64,000 nucleotides of DNA from Coffea arabica (GCF_036785885.1 NC_092326.1:38340287-38404286); one strand, 5' to 3'. Counted from the first letter of the stretch, positions 27,201-39,650 are shown. Program-made: numbers and translations. The notes: generated by a model not told the origin, from the sequence alone.

Positions 27201-30200
27201 AAGTGCTTGGAGTTCAGTTGGTTTATTTGATGTGCTGGTAATCATATTTGATGTCGATAGACATCTTAAAAGGTAAGTTTTATTTTTTGCTTTTGGTTTG
27301 TGTTTTGAGCAATGCCATTTGCTTTTCTTTTCTCAAACTTCTTTCCTGACCATTATATATATATATATATATATATATATACAAATGTAGACACCGTACC
27401 TGCCATATATTAGGACATCTCAATGCATCCATGCTCTTGTAATTCTTCTAGTTTTGTTACTTTATCCACTCAGATAGTTTATTTTGTCAACCTTTTGAAA
27501 ATCTTGGTGCTGCCGCTTTGTCTTTTTTTTTTTTTTTTAATGAAAAGAAGGTTTAGGTGTTGTTTCTTTTGGAACACTTAAGCTGGTACTCTGACCTATT
27601 CTTCCATCACATTGAAGTACTTACTGATAGGCAATGCATTGGAACACCATCTGTTTTATTTCTTAGAGGTATTCCTTTTCATGGAAAGAGTCAATTTAGT
27701 ATTAGCCATCACTGTGTATGGTAATGCGCATGTAGTGCATTACAGGAGTTCTTCCTTATTATTTATTTATTTATTTATTTTGTTTGTTCGCCAGCTTCAA
27801 TAGTTTCTGTTTATACTTCCTCTTGAGAAAACAAGGCAAATGTAATGCTTTTCAAATTTAATGGTTCAGAGTCTCAGCTCAGTCATCAATCTTGCTCCTT
27901 ATTGAACAATTATGATCATTTGTGCTAAAAAAATAATGATAATGATCAAGTGTGTAGTTTTATCTGTGCACAGGCTTCTGCATCTTAACTTTACATGTGC
28001 ATATTTATACAAACTACTTCTGTTGATGCAGTTATAAAGCTATGGATTTATGCCAAATTTTATTACACGTATGCAATTTTTTTTAGCTGAAAATTATCCC
28101 ATTTTGGAAGGCAATTGATGCAAGATTTAGTTTGTCGTATTCTTCTTTAACTTTTGTGAATCTTGAATAGTTGGGTGGTTCTTATCACTTGATCTGCGTA
28201 CCATGTGTAGGCCTGACTCGAGAGTAATAAGATTGATACAACGAATGGGTTCTCAAGTTAATCCAAATCAGAAGCGTGTTTTGTGCATGAATAAGATAGA
28301 CTTGGTTGAGAAAAAGAAAGACTTATTGAAGGTTGCAGAAGAATTTAAGGATCTTCCTGGATATGAAAGGTAAGCAGGAAGCTCTTACATAGTCATGCAG
28401 TCTGTGTATATGCAATGTGGTGTCTTAACATTCACTTGAGTGATCAAATTAGAAAGGGAAAGCCGCTAACTACTTGCATGTTATGTGCTGACTTCTCCAT
28501 ACTAGGTACTTTATGATCTCTGGACTAAAGGGATCAGGAGTGAAGCAACTGACTCAATATTTGATGGAGCAGGCATGTTTTATTTCTCCTCGTTTTTTTC
28601 TGTTTTTCTGATTATCATAAATTTTTCAGTGTTTATGATGTTAGCCATCTATCTCCTTTCTATTACTAATATGACTGAGTGTACACAACCTTATTGCTAC
28701 TTTTTAAATACCACAATAAGGATTTGGTGCAATACAACTGACCTTACTTGAGGAGTTATATTCTCTATGAATTTCTGTGGCACCTATTCCTGTACTTAGC
28801 AAATGGTGGTTGATTATTGTTTCTTTTCTTAATTCAAGCATTCATTACCACTACAAGATTATTTCTTAATCTGTAATTATGTGATAGTGTTAAAAAATCA
28901 TTTGTACTTACAGATTCATATCTTTAAATGTAGATATGTTACACGTATAGATAATTTTTCTCTTAAACCCCAAAGATCGCATAGAAGTTTTTGTTCATTT
29001 GTAACTTTATATGCTAGTAAGGTTTGTGTTTGCTGTGTATCTGCCCTTAAAATATTTTGGTTTGTGTTTCTAGTAGGAAAAGAAGAAAAATTGACCAAAG
29101 AGTTGCCCTAGCTCCAAACAGTATCAGCTCTTTCATCTTTGCATATGTCCATCACTGTGGCCTCTTTCCCCAACTAACCTCTTACAGTTACCTTCACTCT
29201 TTCAATATGCTAAACATGGAAGCATCTAAACATCTATCACCTCTTGAGTGCTTAGCACTTAAAATAAAAAAGTCATAATAATAATCAAGTTACAATTTGC
29301 TAAATTTGAAGGGAGAGTAGGAGTTTAGTGCTAACTCTGGGTACGCCAGTTCAGAAAGTATGGAAGATAAATAAAATCTGCATGCATAAAGAAGTTTTTA
29401 TTGGGAAAATAGGTATACAAATGAAGTGCATGTTGCGAGTGCTAATGAATTTTGGGACGTATTTTGATGAAATTTCTCATCTGAAAGAAAGTTCCTTCAA
29501 ATGCTAAGCTTAAGATATATAGCTTCCCAATCTTCTGATTGACAGTACTTCTTGGGTAGTTATACAATAATTTGTATGACCAAAGGGCATTGACTACTTA
29601 TCCCTTTATTCTGACTTTGAAAGGAAATGCTAATTCATCATTTCCTATATTCCATGTGATTGCTGTATTCTGCATTTTATGTAGTAAAAGTCTCAATATT
29701 TGGCCTTCCTACTCTGTTTCTTATCTTCTAATGCTGGTCTTCCCTTTTTTGGCATGATTAGGCTGTCAAAAGACCATGGGATGAAGATCCATTCACTCTT
29801 ACAGAAGAAGTGATGAAGAACATTTCACTAGAAGTGGTACGGGAGAAATTGTTGGATCATGTACATCAGGTAATGCCTAAAATTAGATTTAACAAATTAA
29901 ATTTATTTATCTATAAGATTCATTTGAGTTGAGACATTTATGTCGTCAATCAGGAAATCCCATACAACATCGAACATCGGTTGGTAGATTGGAAGGAGTT
30001 GAGAGATAGTTCTCTGAGGATTGAGCAACATTTTATCACTCCCAAAATGAGTCAACGCAAAATTCTTGTGGGAAAGAAAGGTTCCAAAATAGGGTAATGA
30101 TGTTTGATGCAACTTTTCTCTGCCTGTTACTTTTAGTTTCTTTTGGTTTTGGTGATAATGAGACAACTCGGACTCAACAGGTTTGTTTTAAGACTTGATT

Positions 30201-30900
30201 CAAAGCAATGGAAGCTTACTGGAACATAGATGAAATCGTTCAGTGCATTTCTTGAGTGCCAATTTGGTGCTATTATCTTTTATTTCAGTAACAATGGGTC
30301 GGTTTCTTCAATGATTTCCGTTATTGCATACACATAATGCTCGCAATTAAACTTAATTTTGATCCGTTAAGGATGGATTCTTGGCATCTTTTATTGTTTT
30401 TTGTTTTGTTATTTGGTGACTTATGTCTTGTTTGCCATGTTCAAAGATAGTAATGGGCTAGTAATAATTTGTTTTGTCAAAGTTATTCAAATTTGTACTT
30501 GAATGCTTAAAATACTCAATGACCCTGAGGAAAGCTCAGATGGTTTAGTTTTTGAGCATCGAGATTGTTTTGAGTTTGCTTAATTTCACCTAGGACCTGA
30601 TTGGTCTGTTTCCAGTGGTGTTTGTTTTTGTTTTCATCTTTTTGTGATTGTTTTCTTTTACATCAAGCTGTCTTCTTGTCATTGCAAATTAATTGAGCTG
30701 TGACATTTTATGCTGCAATGCTCAGCTATTTTTATTCCTGTTTGTTTTATGATTAAATAACCATTACTTATTTTATGTGCTCATAAGTTGTAGTTATCTA
30801 CTTTTGGCGCAGAAGAATAGGCCTTGAAGCGAATGAGGAGTTAAGATCCATATTCAAGAGAAACGTCCATCTCATCCTTATGGTGAGACTTAAATCATGA
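24288..30900 (+). CDS. ERG: Era-like GTPase with C-terminal KH domain (ERG), 8 exons, organelle-targeted
   Basis: Plant homologue of bacterial Era, a GTPase that binds small-subunit rRNA during ribosome assembly. Plant ERG is described as mitochondrial and needed for seed development. Exons: 24288-24803, 26254-26343, 27127-27272, 28211-28369, 28506-28572, 29762-29869, 29954-30093 and 30813-30900, giving 437 residues in frame. The N-terminus (RTIRALRILTSSL, then FLQRFYAVGT) is Arg/Ser-rich without early acids, as in a mitochondrial presequence. Residues 60-150 are a charged linker. G1 is GAPNAGKS (159-166), the TNTTTHE stretch fits switch I, G3 is DTPG (206-209) and G4 is NKID (278-281). The KH domain carries GKKG at 402-405. 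The exon 5 donor is GC (GAGCAG before GCATGT), the only reading that joins the known MEQ/AVKRPWDEDPF segment. The start ATG is the first in the frame. Confidence 0.94.
27352..27381. repeat. (TA)n microsatellite in an ERG intron
   Basis: About 14 uninterrupted TA units lie in the intron after ERG exon 3. It is a simple repeat, likely polymorphic in length, with no other feature. Confidence 0.85.
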
Positions 30901-32685
30901 GATCAAACAACAAATAATAATCAAGGCTAAAGAGTATATATCTTTGGAGCCTGGTGGGTTCCATAACTGAAGAGGCGCGCAAATTAGATTGCTTGACTCA
31001 TCGCAGCAAGAACATAATTATAATGCTGGAGTGCTATGAGATGATGCCAATCAGGTTTCCCTTGGGTGTGGTGAATGGTTACAAAGCTTTGAGGAACCCA
31101 CCTTTCAAGCATTACGTGCATATATTCAAAGAGAGGTTCTCTCTTTCCCTGGCCCAGTGAGCCTGTTATATTTGGAGATCAGCAAGCCTTGCTGCGCTGA
31201 TACCCTTTCTTTTTTGGCCAGTGTTGTGATTATGTAAGAAACACTTGAAGCATCCCCTGCTATTGGCTCCTTTTTGCAGATGGTTTTCTCTCTTGAAGTT
31301 CCATGTTAGTTTTGTTTCAGCAGGAATTTTCTTTTTCAGGCAGCTGGTGTTTTTTTTTTTTTTTTTTTTTTTTTACATAATATCCTATACTTAGATTATT
31401 TGACTTATTGTCACACAAATGTACAAAACCAGCCAAAGCTATGATGATGCTACTGAATTCTTTTCTCATTAAAATGATATAATTCTTTGGGGTATCATCT
31501 CTTTGATCAGGTATTGGGATGATCTTGACTCTCTTCCTAGGATTCTCACTATTAAAAAGCTTGCAGCTTTCGTTGCTAGTTTACATTATGTCTAAAAGAC
31601 AAGTATGGAAGTAAGCCCAAGTCTTGTACTTTTTGATGAGAAACTATACTGTGCAGGTGTGCCTCGAAAGATTATTTACTGTGTTTTGGTAGGCAATTCA
31701 CAGATTATTTACTGTGTAAAGCATATGACACCCTATACTAGTTGGCGAAGCTCTAATTACTATGCCATCGAAACACGATAATTGTAGAGCATCTAGAGAG
31801 ATTTCTGTATGGTAATATTTTTTTGCCTTACTGGAGTGGGTAAATTCTGTAAAATAATTTTTTCATATCTTCTGCTCAAGAAAGCTATATCGTGTGAAGA
31901 AATTGTTGGTAGGCCATTAAAGGTAAACTAAGAATTTTAACTTAATCTCTTGGATTTTGGACCCTACTAGGTTTCCATGTTGTGTTTTAGTCTCAAATAA
32001 ATTCCCTGCTGAAATAATGCATTTTTTCTTCTAGGTATGAAGCAAATTAACTCTACATAAGTGCAATTTAAGCAAATGTCTCTTGATTGCATTGTAGTAT
32101 CTTTTTAGGTGCAGCAAAGTTGAGCATTTTATACAACTTCTGTTGGCCAAAACAAGAGATGCATGGAATAATACCTGTTCTGGTTTGTCACAGAAACAGC
32201 AAAGTATTACTACAGAAAAACAAAATGGAGATGGAAACTAAATGGTTACTACATTTATAGTGTACCAAATGATTGTAACATTGTACTTGTCTTAATGTCT
32301 TTGGACACTAGGTCCAGTCTAAATAGTGGATTCAGAATTCTCCCATATGATCAATAATGCATTTTGGTACAAATGAAAGAAGAACACTGTTCAAAATAAA
32401 GGGTGATTGCATTAAACACATGCAAAAGTACTAAAATAGACCTCATACAAGTTACTACATCATTAACTAGTAGTATTACATTGTTACCAACTTATTCACA
32501 TCACTGAAAGTTAACTAGAAACTAGAAATGCATCTTAATTGGAAACTACAAATGCATGCTTCTAACTAACTAACCCTAATATTGGTGATAATTAGCCAAG
32601 AGTTTGTACTACAGTAAAATAGCTTGGTTATCTCATGACTTCTGCAACAGTACTAGGATTACTGATGGGATCATAAAAACCTAAA
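30901..32685. other. Convergent 3' region ERG-UFO
   Basis: This carries the ERG 3' UTR and, on the other strand, the UFO 3' UTR. A T run of about 24 lies at 31350-31373. The 68-codon frame at 30954-31160 overlaps the presumptive ERG 3' UTR and shows no family features. Nothing else supportable is seen. Confidence 0.5.
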
Positions 32686-34002
32686 CTACCCACTGAAAGA
32701 CTGAAAGGGAAGTGTCAACTGGTCCAGAAGTGCAGTAACAGGTGTTGCAAGCCTAGGCTCATAGCCAAAACCATGCAATTCACCAGCTTGATCTCCGTAA
32801 CTCCTATAGCCATGAATGTATGGACAAGAAGGAATCCACTGCCATCTTTTCCTGCAAAAATCAAACATTAATGCCTTTTCAGATCCTCGGATCAGTATAA
32901 CAATAAATTCTCCATGACCAACACAATTGAACCCTTGACCATTTTCAACATCTGAAAATTGAAGGTATAATTGCTGTGGCATTCTTTCGATCTCCACCCA
33001 CATTGTCCCACAGTCTTGCAAGGACCAAAGCCTCAAACTTTTTGGCACATTAAGCTTGCTCTTCTCCACTGCTGCAACTAGAATGAGCTTCCCTTTGCTC
33101 TCAACCAAGCTTGGAGAACGCAGAAACCTTCGCATGGGAGCTTGAATTTTGCACCATTGATTTGCAATGATATCATATGACAGAATGCTAAAAGGGCTAT
33201 AGTTCATGCAGTAAAATCGGCCATTAGCAAAAACCATTTGTCCTGATTCAAGGCTACAAAGCCTTGGGAGGGAAGAAGTAGTACCCCAGATGGAGTAGAA
33301 TCCTCCACCATCAATGTGAAAGTTTTCAGTGCTTAAATTCTTCACTGCATAGGGGGATATCATGTCATCTCCTGCAACAGCTAGATCAATGGATGTGTTA
33401 CTGATGGTTAAACCAATAGAAGGGAAAAGCCTTGGCCTTAAAGTTGAAGGCAATGGAGTTAGAGACCCAGTGAGTGGATTAGACAGAAGAATGCTCTTTG
33501 AACCAGCCTCTTCAGACACCCAGCAGATTAGGCCACCTGAGGATGAGGCTGGGGAAAAACCTGGTGGAATCAAAGGGCAGGAAATTCGGTGCCACTTGGT
33601 CTCATAAGGGTCGAAAAGGTACCCTTCACAGTTGATTCTATCGGCTCCATTTCCACCATTAGTGGTCTTGTAAATATTGCTCTTTAAACTCTTCTGCTTG
33701 AAGAATATGAACCAGTGGCAGCGTGGAGAAACTTGCAAGTATAGCTCGAGAAAGCTGTTGGAGAATAAGAGCCCATACCATCTCTTACAGACTGCTCTAG
33801 CTCGAAAGAAAGCTGGTACAGGAAGAAAGGCGATCACCCTATCAATCAGCCTTTGTGGGAGTCTGCTCCATATCCTACTGTCCATCCAGGGAGTGGTTAT
33901 GCAATTTGCTGCAGGTCCAGGAATACTTCCAGTGTTGCTACTAGTAATAGTAAAGTTGTAGGGAAGAGGAATGCTTATTTGGGCATGATGAAAAGTTTCC
34001 AT
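32686..34002 (-). CDS. UFO: UFO/FIMBRIATA F-box protein, intronless
   Basis: F-box substrate adaptor of an SCF ubiquitin ligase. In the family (Arabidopsis UFO, Antirrhinum FIM) it acts with LEAFY in the nucleus to switch on B-class floral genes and shape the inflorescence. A single uninterrupted 438-codon frame matches the intronless structure and length of UFO. The start ATG is at 34002-34000 and the stop at 32688-32686. The F-box spans about residues 44-88, with IWSRLPQRLIDRVIAFLPVP, then FFRARAVCKRWYGLLFS. The long C-terminal part carries kelch-like hydrophobic repeats, for example YLFDPYETKWHRISCP, LLSNPLTGSLTPLPS and a C-terminal GELHGFGYEPRLATPVTALL. The N-terminus before MDSRIW is variable in the family. 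No disruption. A TATA-like box lies about 400 bp upstream. Confidence 0.96.
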   Translation of the reverse strand: METFHHAQISIPLPYNFTITSSNTGSIPGPAANCITTPWMDSRIWSRLPQRLIDRVIAFLPVPAFFRARAVCKRWYGLLFSNSFLELYLQVSPRCHWFIFFKQKSLKSNIYKTTNGGNGADRINCEGYLFDPYETKWHRISCPLIPPGFSPASSSGGLICWVSEEAGSKSILLSNPLTGSLTPLPSTLRPRLFPSIGLTISNTSIDLAVAGDDMISPYAVKNLSTENFHIDGGGFYSIWGTTSSLPRLCSLESGQMVFANGRFYCMNYSPFSILSYDIIANQWCKIQAPMRRFLRSPSLVESKGKLILVAAVEKSKLNVPKSLRLWSLQDCGTMWVEIERMPQQLYLQFSDVENGQGFNCVGHGEFIVILIRGSEKALMFDFCRKRWQWIPSCPYIHGYRSYGDQAGELHGFGYEPRLATPVTALLDQLTLPFQSFSG

Positions 34003-34402
34003 GTTGATGGAATTGGGGTTTTTAGGTCTCTTAACAGTTTGGCTTACTGTTGGTGACCGAGTTATGAAAACGTTCTTTTAGTTATCAAAGAACAACAAAA
34101 GGATGTGATCTGAGCTAATGAATAATCGATTTAGCAACCCTTTTTCACAACAAAAGTACAAGGATTGGTTGCTGAATGTTTTGTCTTTTTGAAAAATGAA
34201 GACCATTCTATTTGGAAAGTTAAGGTTGGGAGGAAAAGTATGGTTTCTCAAAATCAGTGGAAGTGAAGAGGAAGTAGAACAAGATGTTTACACAAGTCAA
34301 CAAAAGGAAAAGAAAGATAAGCATCTAAGGGACAAGTCTGTTTTTTTGGAGTGACTGCAGCTGGGAATGGTGCTTTTGGTTGGAGGGCAAGTCACAAGTG
34401 TG

Positions 34403-34410
34403 TATTTATA
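34403..34410 (-). promoter_or_regulatory. Putative TATA box of UFO
   Basis: On the minus strand this reads TATAAATA, followed downstream by CACAC. It would give a leader of about 370 nt before the UFO ATG. Motif and position only. Confidence 0.4.
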
Positions 34411-36952
34411 AAGGATGGAACAGTGTGTTTTTTGATGTTTTCTTTATTGTCTTGTTCTTTGTTGCTTGTCCTCTCTTGTGTTATCCCTTTGCTGAGAAAA
34501 GGGCATGCAGTGAAAGTCACATTTACGGATGCATCCATCATTTCAGTGTTTTCTTGTCAAGGCCGAGGAAGGAAGGAACGAGCACCTGGGCTGACTCAAG
34601 GTGGCTCAATGCAGGCACACAATAATCAGAGAGAAAGAACAAAAGAACTAAAATAATCATAGCCATGCATTGAGCTCTTCGAAGTCACAAACTTTCCCAC
34701 AAAGTTGCCCAAGATTACTGATCAACATGCTTACAAAATTAATTCTTCCCCAAACAATACTCATAGGACAGAAACAATTAATGTCTTGATTGGAATTTGG
34801 ATTTTAAAATGGCAATTAAAAAAAATCCCTTTTTGAATTAAAAAATCAATTCTTGTTGGTTCACTAAAGAAGAAAACTTTTTTTTGAGGTAAGTAAGATA
34901 AGAGTTAATGCACGGTACTAATCGCATTTGTTTATTAAACATCTTTGCTAAAAGTTTTTTGATAATTGGCATGTCTTTCTCTTTTTCTTTTGAAATTCAA
35001 ATTAAGATGCAAAGGGAGGGGGGATGTCATTTCATTGGCAACTTTTCGAACTTTGTGGCATATATATTACTTCTGTTTAAACTTGCACTTGGGTTCTTCT
35101 CTAAATGATAAGATATATCTCAGTTATCATAAAACTTTCTTTAAGCATATGATAATCTCCCTCATCGTCAATAACATCTTTTAGACAGTTAATAGGAGAA
35201 CAGTTGGCTATGGAAGATCCATTTCATTGTTCAAGTCTGATTAATTTAGAAAACCCTTCAACAAATGAACCTCATTCACTTCAAAACCTTACTCACATTT
35301 AGTTCTTCTCAGAAGGAAAAAAAATGTTTGAAGATGTTGGGAGGAGAAATATATCAAGTGCAAGGTTAATAGATGGTAACCACGACAGCTCTTAACTAGC
35401 CTAGAATTGCCTCAAAAAAAAAACTAGCTTAGAATTGCCTCATTTATCCAAATTTCCAATTGTTGCTTGGGTATTGGATGATTGCATGATTTCTACAACT
35501 TACAACAACCTGCGCCTAGCTAGAGAGCCACGACAATAGGGTACGTACGCAGTGTTCATTTTCTTTGAGTTCCGTGATTTAAAAATTTGTTTGAGTAGAT
35601 TGTATCAAACGCCATTTGATATGATCATATTCCTATCCCAACGAGTTTCAGATCATTTGTCCAATCCCACCTCCATGAGTGAATGAATGAACGATTTTTT
35701 GCACAGTTTGGCGTGTACTACAAAAAGCAGTGAAATCCACGAGATCTTTGATGATGATAGTCTTTGAAAGAAGAGCTGACGAGCTACCATGAAGCTCGTT
35801 TTGATTGAGGAAAATAATAATAGTAATAATTGTAATGACATTAGCCCCTCAGCCTCGGCTCTGCTGTACATTCACTTTTGCAACCTCACTGCTCTCTTTC
35901 CTTACTTTCTCTTTTCTCTGAGTAATAATATTCTCTTTCTGTATCTCCCTTGGCTTTTGCTTTGTTTTTGTTCATGGAAGCAAATCTAAGTCAGACTTCA
36001 CTGCCACCAGTCACATTGTCTTGTTTCTGTCAATCTCTTTAACATGATTGCCTCTGAGTTTAGTTTCAACATTCAAAAATAGAAAAAGTTTTGCACCTCA
36101 CTTTTGGAAATTGTGTTTCCCTTGAAGAAATCTCCTTTTAAAGTAAAAAGGTTGGCTCTCATATTTGGAAATTATGCACTTCTTCAAGAAACCCTTCTTT
36201 CTCTTTCTTTCTCTCTCCCTTTCCATGGGGTCACACCATATCATTACTCATGAGTTTCATTGCTTTTTCTTTCCTAATTTATTCACTGCTACTTTTACTT
36301 TTTGCTTCTTCAATCTCTCTAGCTAGTAATAATGTTAGTCTCCAGTCTCCAGTCTCCAGCTCCCAATTTTCATTTCTTGAATTGAATGGTTATCCTAGTT
36401 CTACCACAAACTAAAATGCCAGTTTTATACCAGTATATAGTTTGACCTCTGTATAGATCTCTTAGGATTGCGTATCATCCATGGAAAGCTTTCTTGTCTA
36501 GTTTAGTACTAATTAAATCCTAGGATTGACTTTTTCTTGTTTCTCCAATTATCTTTTGTTTTATCTAGATTGACTTTTTCTTGTTGAGTGGTTTCTTCAA
36601 TTATCTCTTGGTTATAGCATGCTGTTGGCCTGTCGCCTAGAGCTCATAAATTAGCAAAAGGAAGCATGATGTGTTGGGCACTTGACATCTTAGTACAAAG
36701 GATAAAGTTGAGTAAGATCTATACTCCACGTATAAAAGTTTGTACATGTGGTTAACTTGGTTGAAATATTTGATACTCGATTTTGTGCCCAAAACCCCTT
36801 TAGCCCTCACTCAATCATTATTGTCAATTGCATTTTGTTACATTTTTTGTGAAACAATTACTCTCGAGCCATCTTCTGATTTCCACTTCTTCAATCTGTA
36901 GAAATTATCAATTCTGATTTGGGTGTATTTGGATATAAAATTATTTTAAATA
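34411..36952. other. UFO upstream intergenic region
   Basis: About 2.5 kb without a supportable gene; it probably includes the UFO regulatory region. Visible items are CT-rich tracts (about 36185-36225) and a short triplicated AGTCTCC unit at about 36339-36360. Small frames here lack family features. Confidence 0.45.
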
Positions 36953-38440
36953 GGATAAAATACACTAAACCCCTTGTGGTTTGGGTTATTATCATAAAGC
37001 CTCCTCATTGTTTAAAAACCCCCAAAGTACCCCCTCATAGTTTGGATTAATTTGGGCAATGAACGGAAATCGTTTAATTTGACGGGAAGTGAATTACACA
37101 CGTTTGACAAGCGAGTGTGATAATAATACATCAAGGGTAATGTGATAATTTTACGTTTTCTTTTCTTTTCTTTTCTTTTTTTCCTTGTTCTCCCTTTTTC
37201 TTCTTTCTCCTGAACGATCTGGAGTAGAAATTACATGAATTTAGATGAAATCTAAGACGCAATGATGTTGAAGATGACGATGACGGTGGTGACCATGGCA
37301 ATTGAAGCAGCAAAAATTACCATTGATAGATTGATTTGTACACTTCCATCACTGTACCAGATGAATTTAGTTGTAAACTCGGGGGCTACTGTGCGGGACA
37401 AATCCTCCTCCTCCGACTATACCAGGTGGGTTCGGGATGTAATCAATTGGTGGGCTGAGCAGAGAGTAATATGGCATTGAAGGCGGTGGCGGGTTTGGAA
37501 CAAATACAGATGGATTGTGATTCATGGGAGCTCAACGGAATGGAATGAAAAGAATGGAAAGTGATTTCAGCCATAGAGATCCACTAACTGCGACCGCCTC
37601 AAAGTTTCAATGGATTGTTTAAAGGATCTGGCAAAAGCATCAAAAGACTCTTTTGTGCTGTTGGCATTTTGCATTCTTTCTGGGTGAGAGAACAAGAAAC
37701 AAGAACCCATTTTCCACAAACCCAGCAAACAAAAAAAAAAAAAAAAAACGTACAGAGGGTAGAGGGAGAAAAGGAAGCCAGGAAAGTTTCTCTGCTTTTT
37801 CTTCCAAAATTCTCTCTGCCATTGGAAAGCTTTTTGAGTACTTTTTTTGCTTCTAAATTTGTACTTTCTTTCTACGTAGCACTGGAAAAAAAAGTCCTCT
37901 TTTTTTAAAAGTATTTCTTGCAAAATCGTTTCCTTCTTTTTTTGAGCTCTTTTGCGGAACAATTAAGGTTTCTGTTAGCAATTGGATCGGGTCGGGCTAA
38001 TTTCCGAGGGCTGGACTAGTGCAATTCGGAACTTGGAAATGGACTCAATGGAGGCAACTTCAGTTTCTGCTTCTGCTTCTGCTGCAGCTTGCGACTCTAG
38101 GTTCGGATAATGGTTTGGGAGGGCTGTTATCGGCTGTGATGCCAGCGGACATGGGCTCGATTGAGGTGGATGCGATGATGGAGGCTGAGTTGAAGGAGAA
38201 TGGGTTTTTAGTTGGATGGTGGCTGTGGTAATTAGTAGCTGTTCTACTGTTGTCGAAGGAAAAAATGGAGATTTGGAGAAGATGATAAGTTTTGAAACAA
38301 GGTTAATATAGGAATTTCATATTTTCCGTCAAATTAGACGATTTCCGTTCATTGCCCAAATTAGTTCAAACTATGAGGGGGTACTTTGGGGGTTTTATGA
38401 TAATAACCCAAACCACAAGGGGGTTTAGTGTATTTTACCC
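36953..38440. mobile_element. Mutator-like element carrying apparent captured gene pieces (Pack-MULE candidate)
   Basis: A 1488-bp element flanked by a perfect 9-bp duplication TTTTAAATA (36944-36952 and 38441-38449). Inverted ends: left begins GGATAAAATACACTAAACCC, and right ends GGGTTTAGTGTATTTTACCC. The left arm (to about 37085) and right arm (from about 38323) match over more than 110 bp, the left arm having about 19 extra bases. The arms and duplication place it in the Mutator superfamily. The interior is more GC-rich and gene-like than the arms. At 38150-38207 the plus frame reads GSIEVDAMMEAELKENGF, which resembles the segment before the catalytic domain of plastid pyruvate kinase (tentative, from memory). 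A minus-strand frame at 37567-37660 reads FARSFKQSIETLRRSQLVDL. No transposase was seen. Confidence 0.85.
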
Positions 38441-38667
38441 TTTTAAATATTTTTTTACTTGCACAATAACCACGTTTCACTTTTATATTTTCAATTACTT
38501 TTTTATTTCATATATATCACATTACAAAAAGTGCTAGTTGAAATAATATCCTATCCAAACACAAAGTTTTAGACAAAAAGCATTTAAGCACACTAAATTA
38601 TGGCTCTTTTTTTCTAAACTAAAAACTATGGGCTAAAAGCTTTTCCCACGAACAATCGAAAGATTAG

Positions 38668-39474
38668 CTTGTTAATTATGTTGATACCTTAATTAAGGAT
38701 GGCAACAGAGCGAAGGACCCCTCCCCCGTCCCCCGTCCCTCGCCCCGCTGCCTACAAATTCCCCCCGCTCAGCCCCGCTTCCCCCGCAGGTACCCCCGTA
38801 GGGTTAATAAAAATTTGTTATATAATTTTATTATAATTAAAATTTAGCAAATAATCAAGTACTAAAATATCAACACATCACCAAATTATTATTCATTGTA
38901 ATTTCACAATTGAAACTTATAAAAACAATCAAACAAAAGTTATTTGAATACAATCCAACATGATGAAATAAATACAACTAAAATAGTTAAATTTTCACTT
39001 TTGGCAGAAATACAATCACTAATTCATTATTGTGTTTGTGTTTTTTTTTGAGAAAAAATGTTATTGTATTAAGTGTAATTAGGGATTTAGTATAAATGTA
39101 TTAGTAAATTTCGTATAACCAATTAATAATTTGTATTATTACACATATATAATTATTAGTATAATTGATGATATCAATTATATTACATCTACTAATATAC
39201 ATTATATAATACATATAACTAATAATATCATTATCATAAGATTGTAACTAATTAAATTATATATTATATATAATCATATACATATATATATTTTATATAT
39301 TTATTTTTTTAAAGCGGGTGGCGGGGTGGGGAATGGGGCGAGAGAGTGTTTTAATTCCCCCCGCCACCGCCCCACCCCCGCCCCATTAGCCCTCCACGAT
39401 GGCAGCTTAATTTGGAGTATTTAACTGAATGGGCCGAGGAGGCCTTAATTTAGTGGCTAGGGTTGAGTTTGCAA
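38668..39474. repeat. GC-ended, AT-cored interspersed element inside a locally duplicated site
   Basis: The element itself is about 38695-39398. Its ends are GC-rich and imperfectly inverted (AAGGATGGCAACAGAGCG left, GCCCCATTAGCCCTCCAC right), and the core is AT-rich. This end type (GGATGGCAAC..GGGGCG) is common in plant hAT-like non-autonomous repeats. The flanks, 38668-38692 and 39402-39474, are together duplicated without the element at 39549-39645, which acts as an empty site. No clean target duplication is visible. Confidence 0.55.
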
Positions 39475-39548
39475 GAATTAAAAGTCTTAAATCCAAGTGC
39501 CTCATTCCTTCTCCCTTTTCCTTCCTCAATTCTTAAATCCCACCACTC

Positions 39549-39645
39549 CTTGTTAATTATGTTAATACCTTAGTTATTAGCAGTTTAATTTAGAGTGTTC
39601 AATTGGACGAGCTAAATAGGCCTTGATTTAGTGACTAAGGTTAAA
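39549..39645. repeat. Element-free duplicate of the flanks at 38668-39474
   Basis: It matches TTGTTAATTATGTTGATACC-like sequence before the 38.7-39.4 kb element, then CAGCTTAATTTGGAGTATTT-like sequence after it, with scattered substitutions. It therefore shows the target before insertion. The second MULE copy is inserted right at its end. Confidence 0.55.
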
Positions 39646-39650
39646 TTCAA

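Noticed and set aside
37615-37908. 97-codon plus-strand frame in the Mutator-like element
   Set aside because: It is low-complexity, antisense to an equally doubtful frame, and looks like transcribed leader sequence rather than protein.
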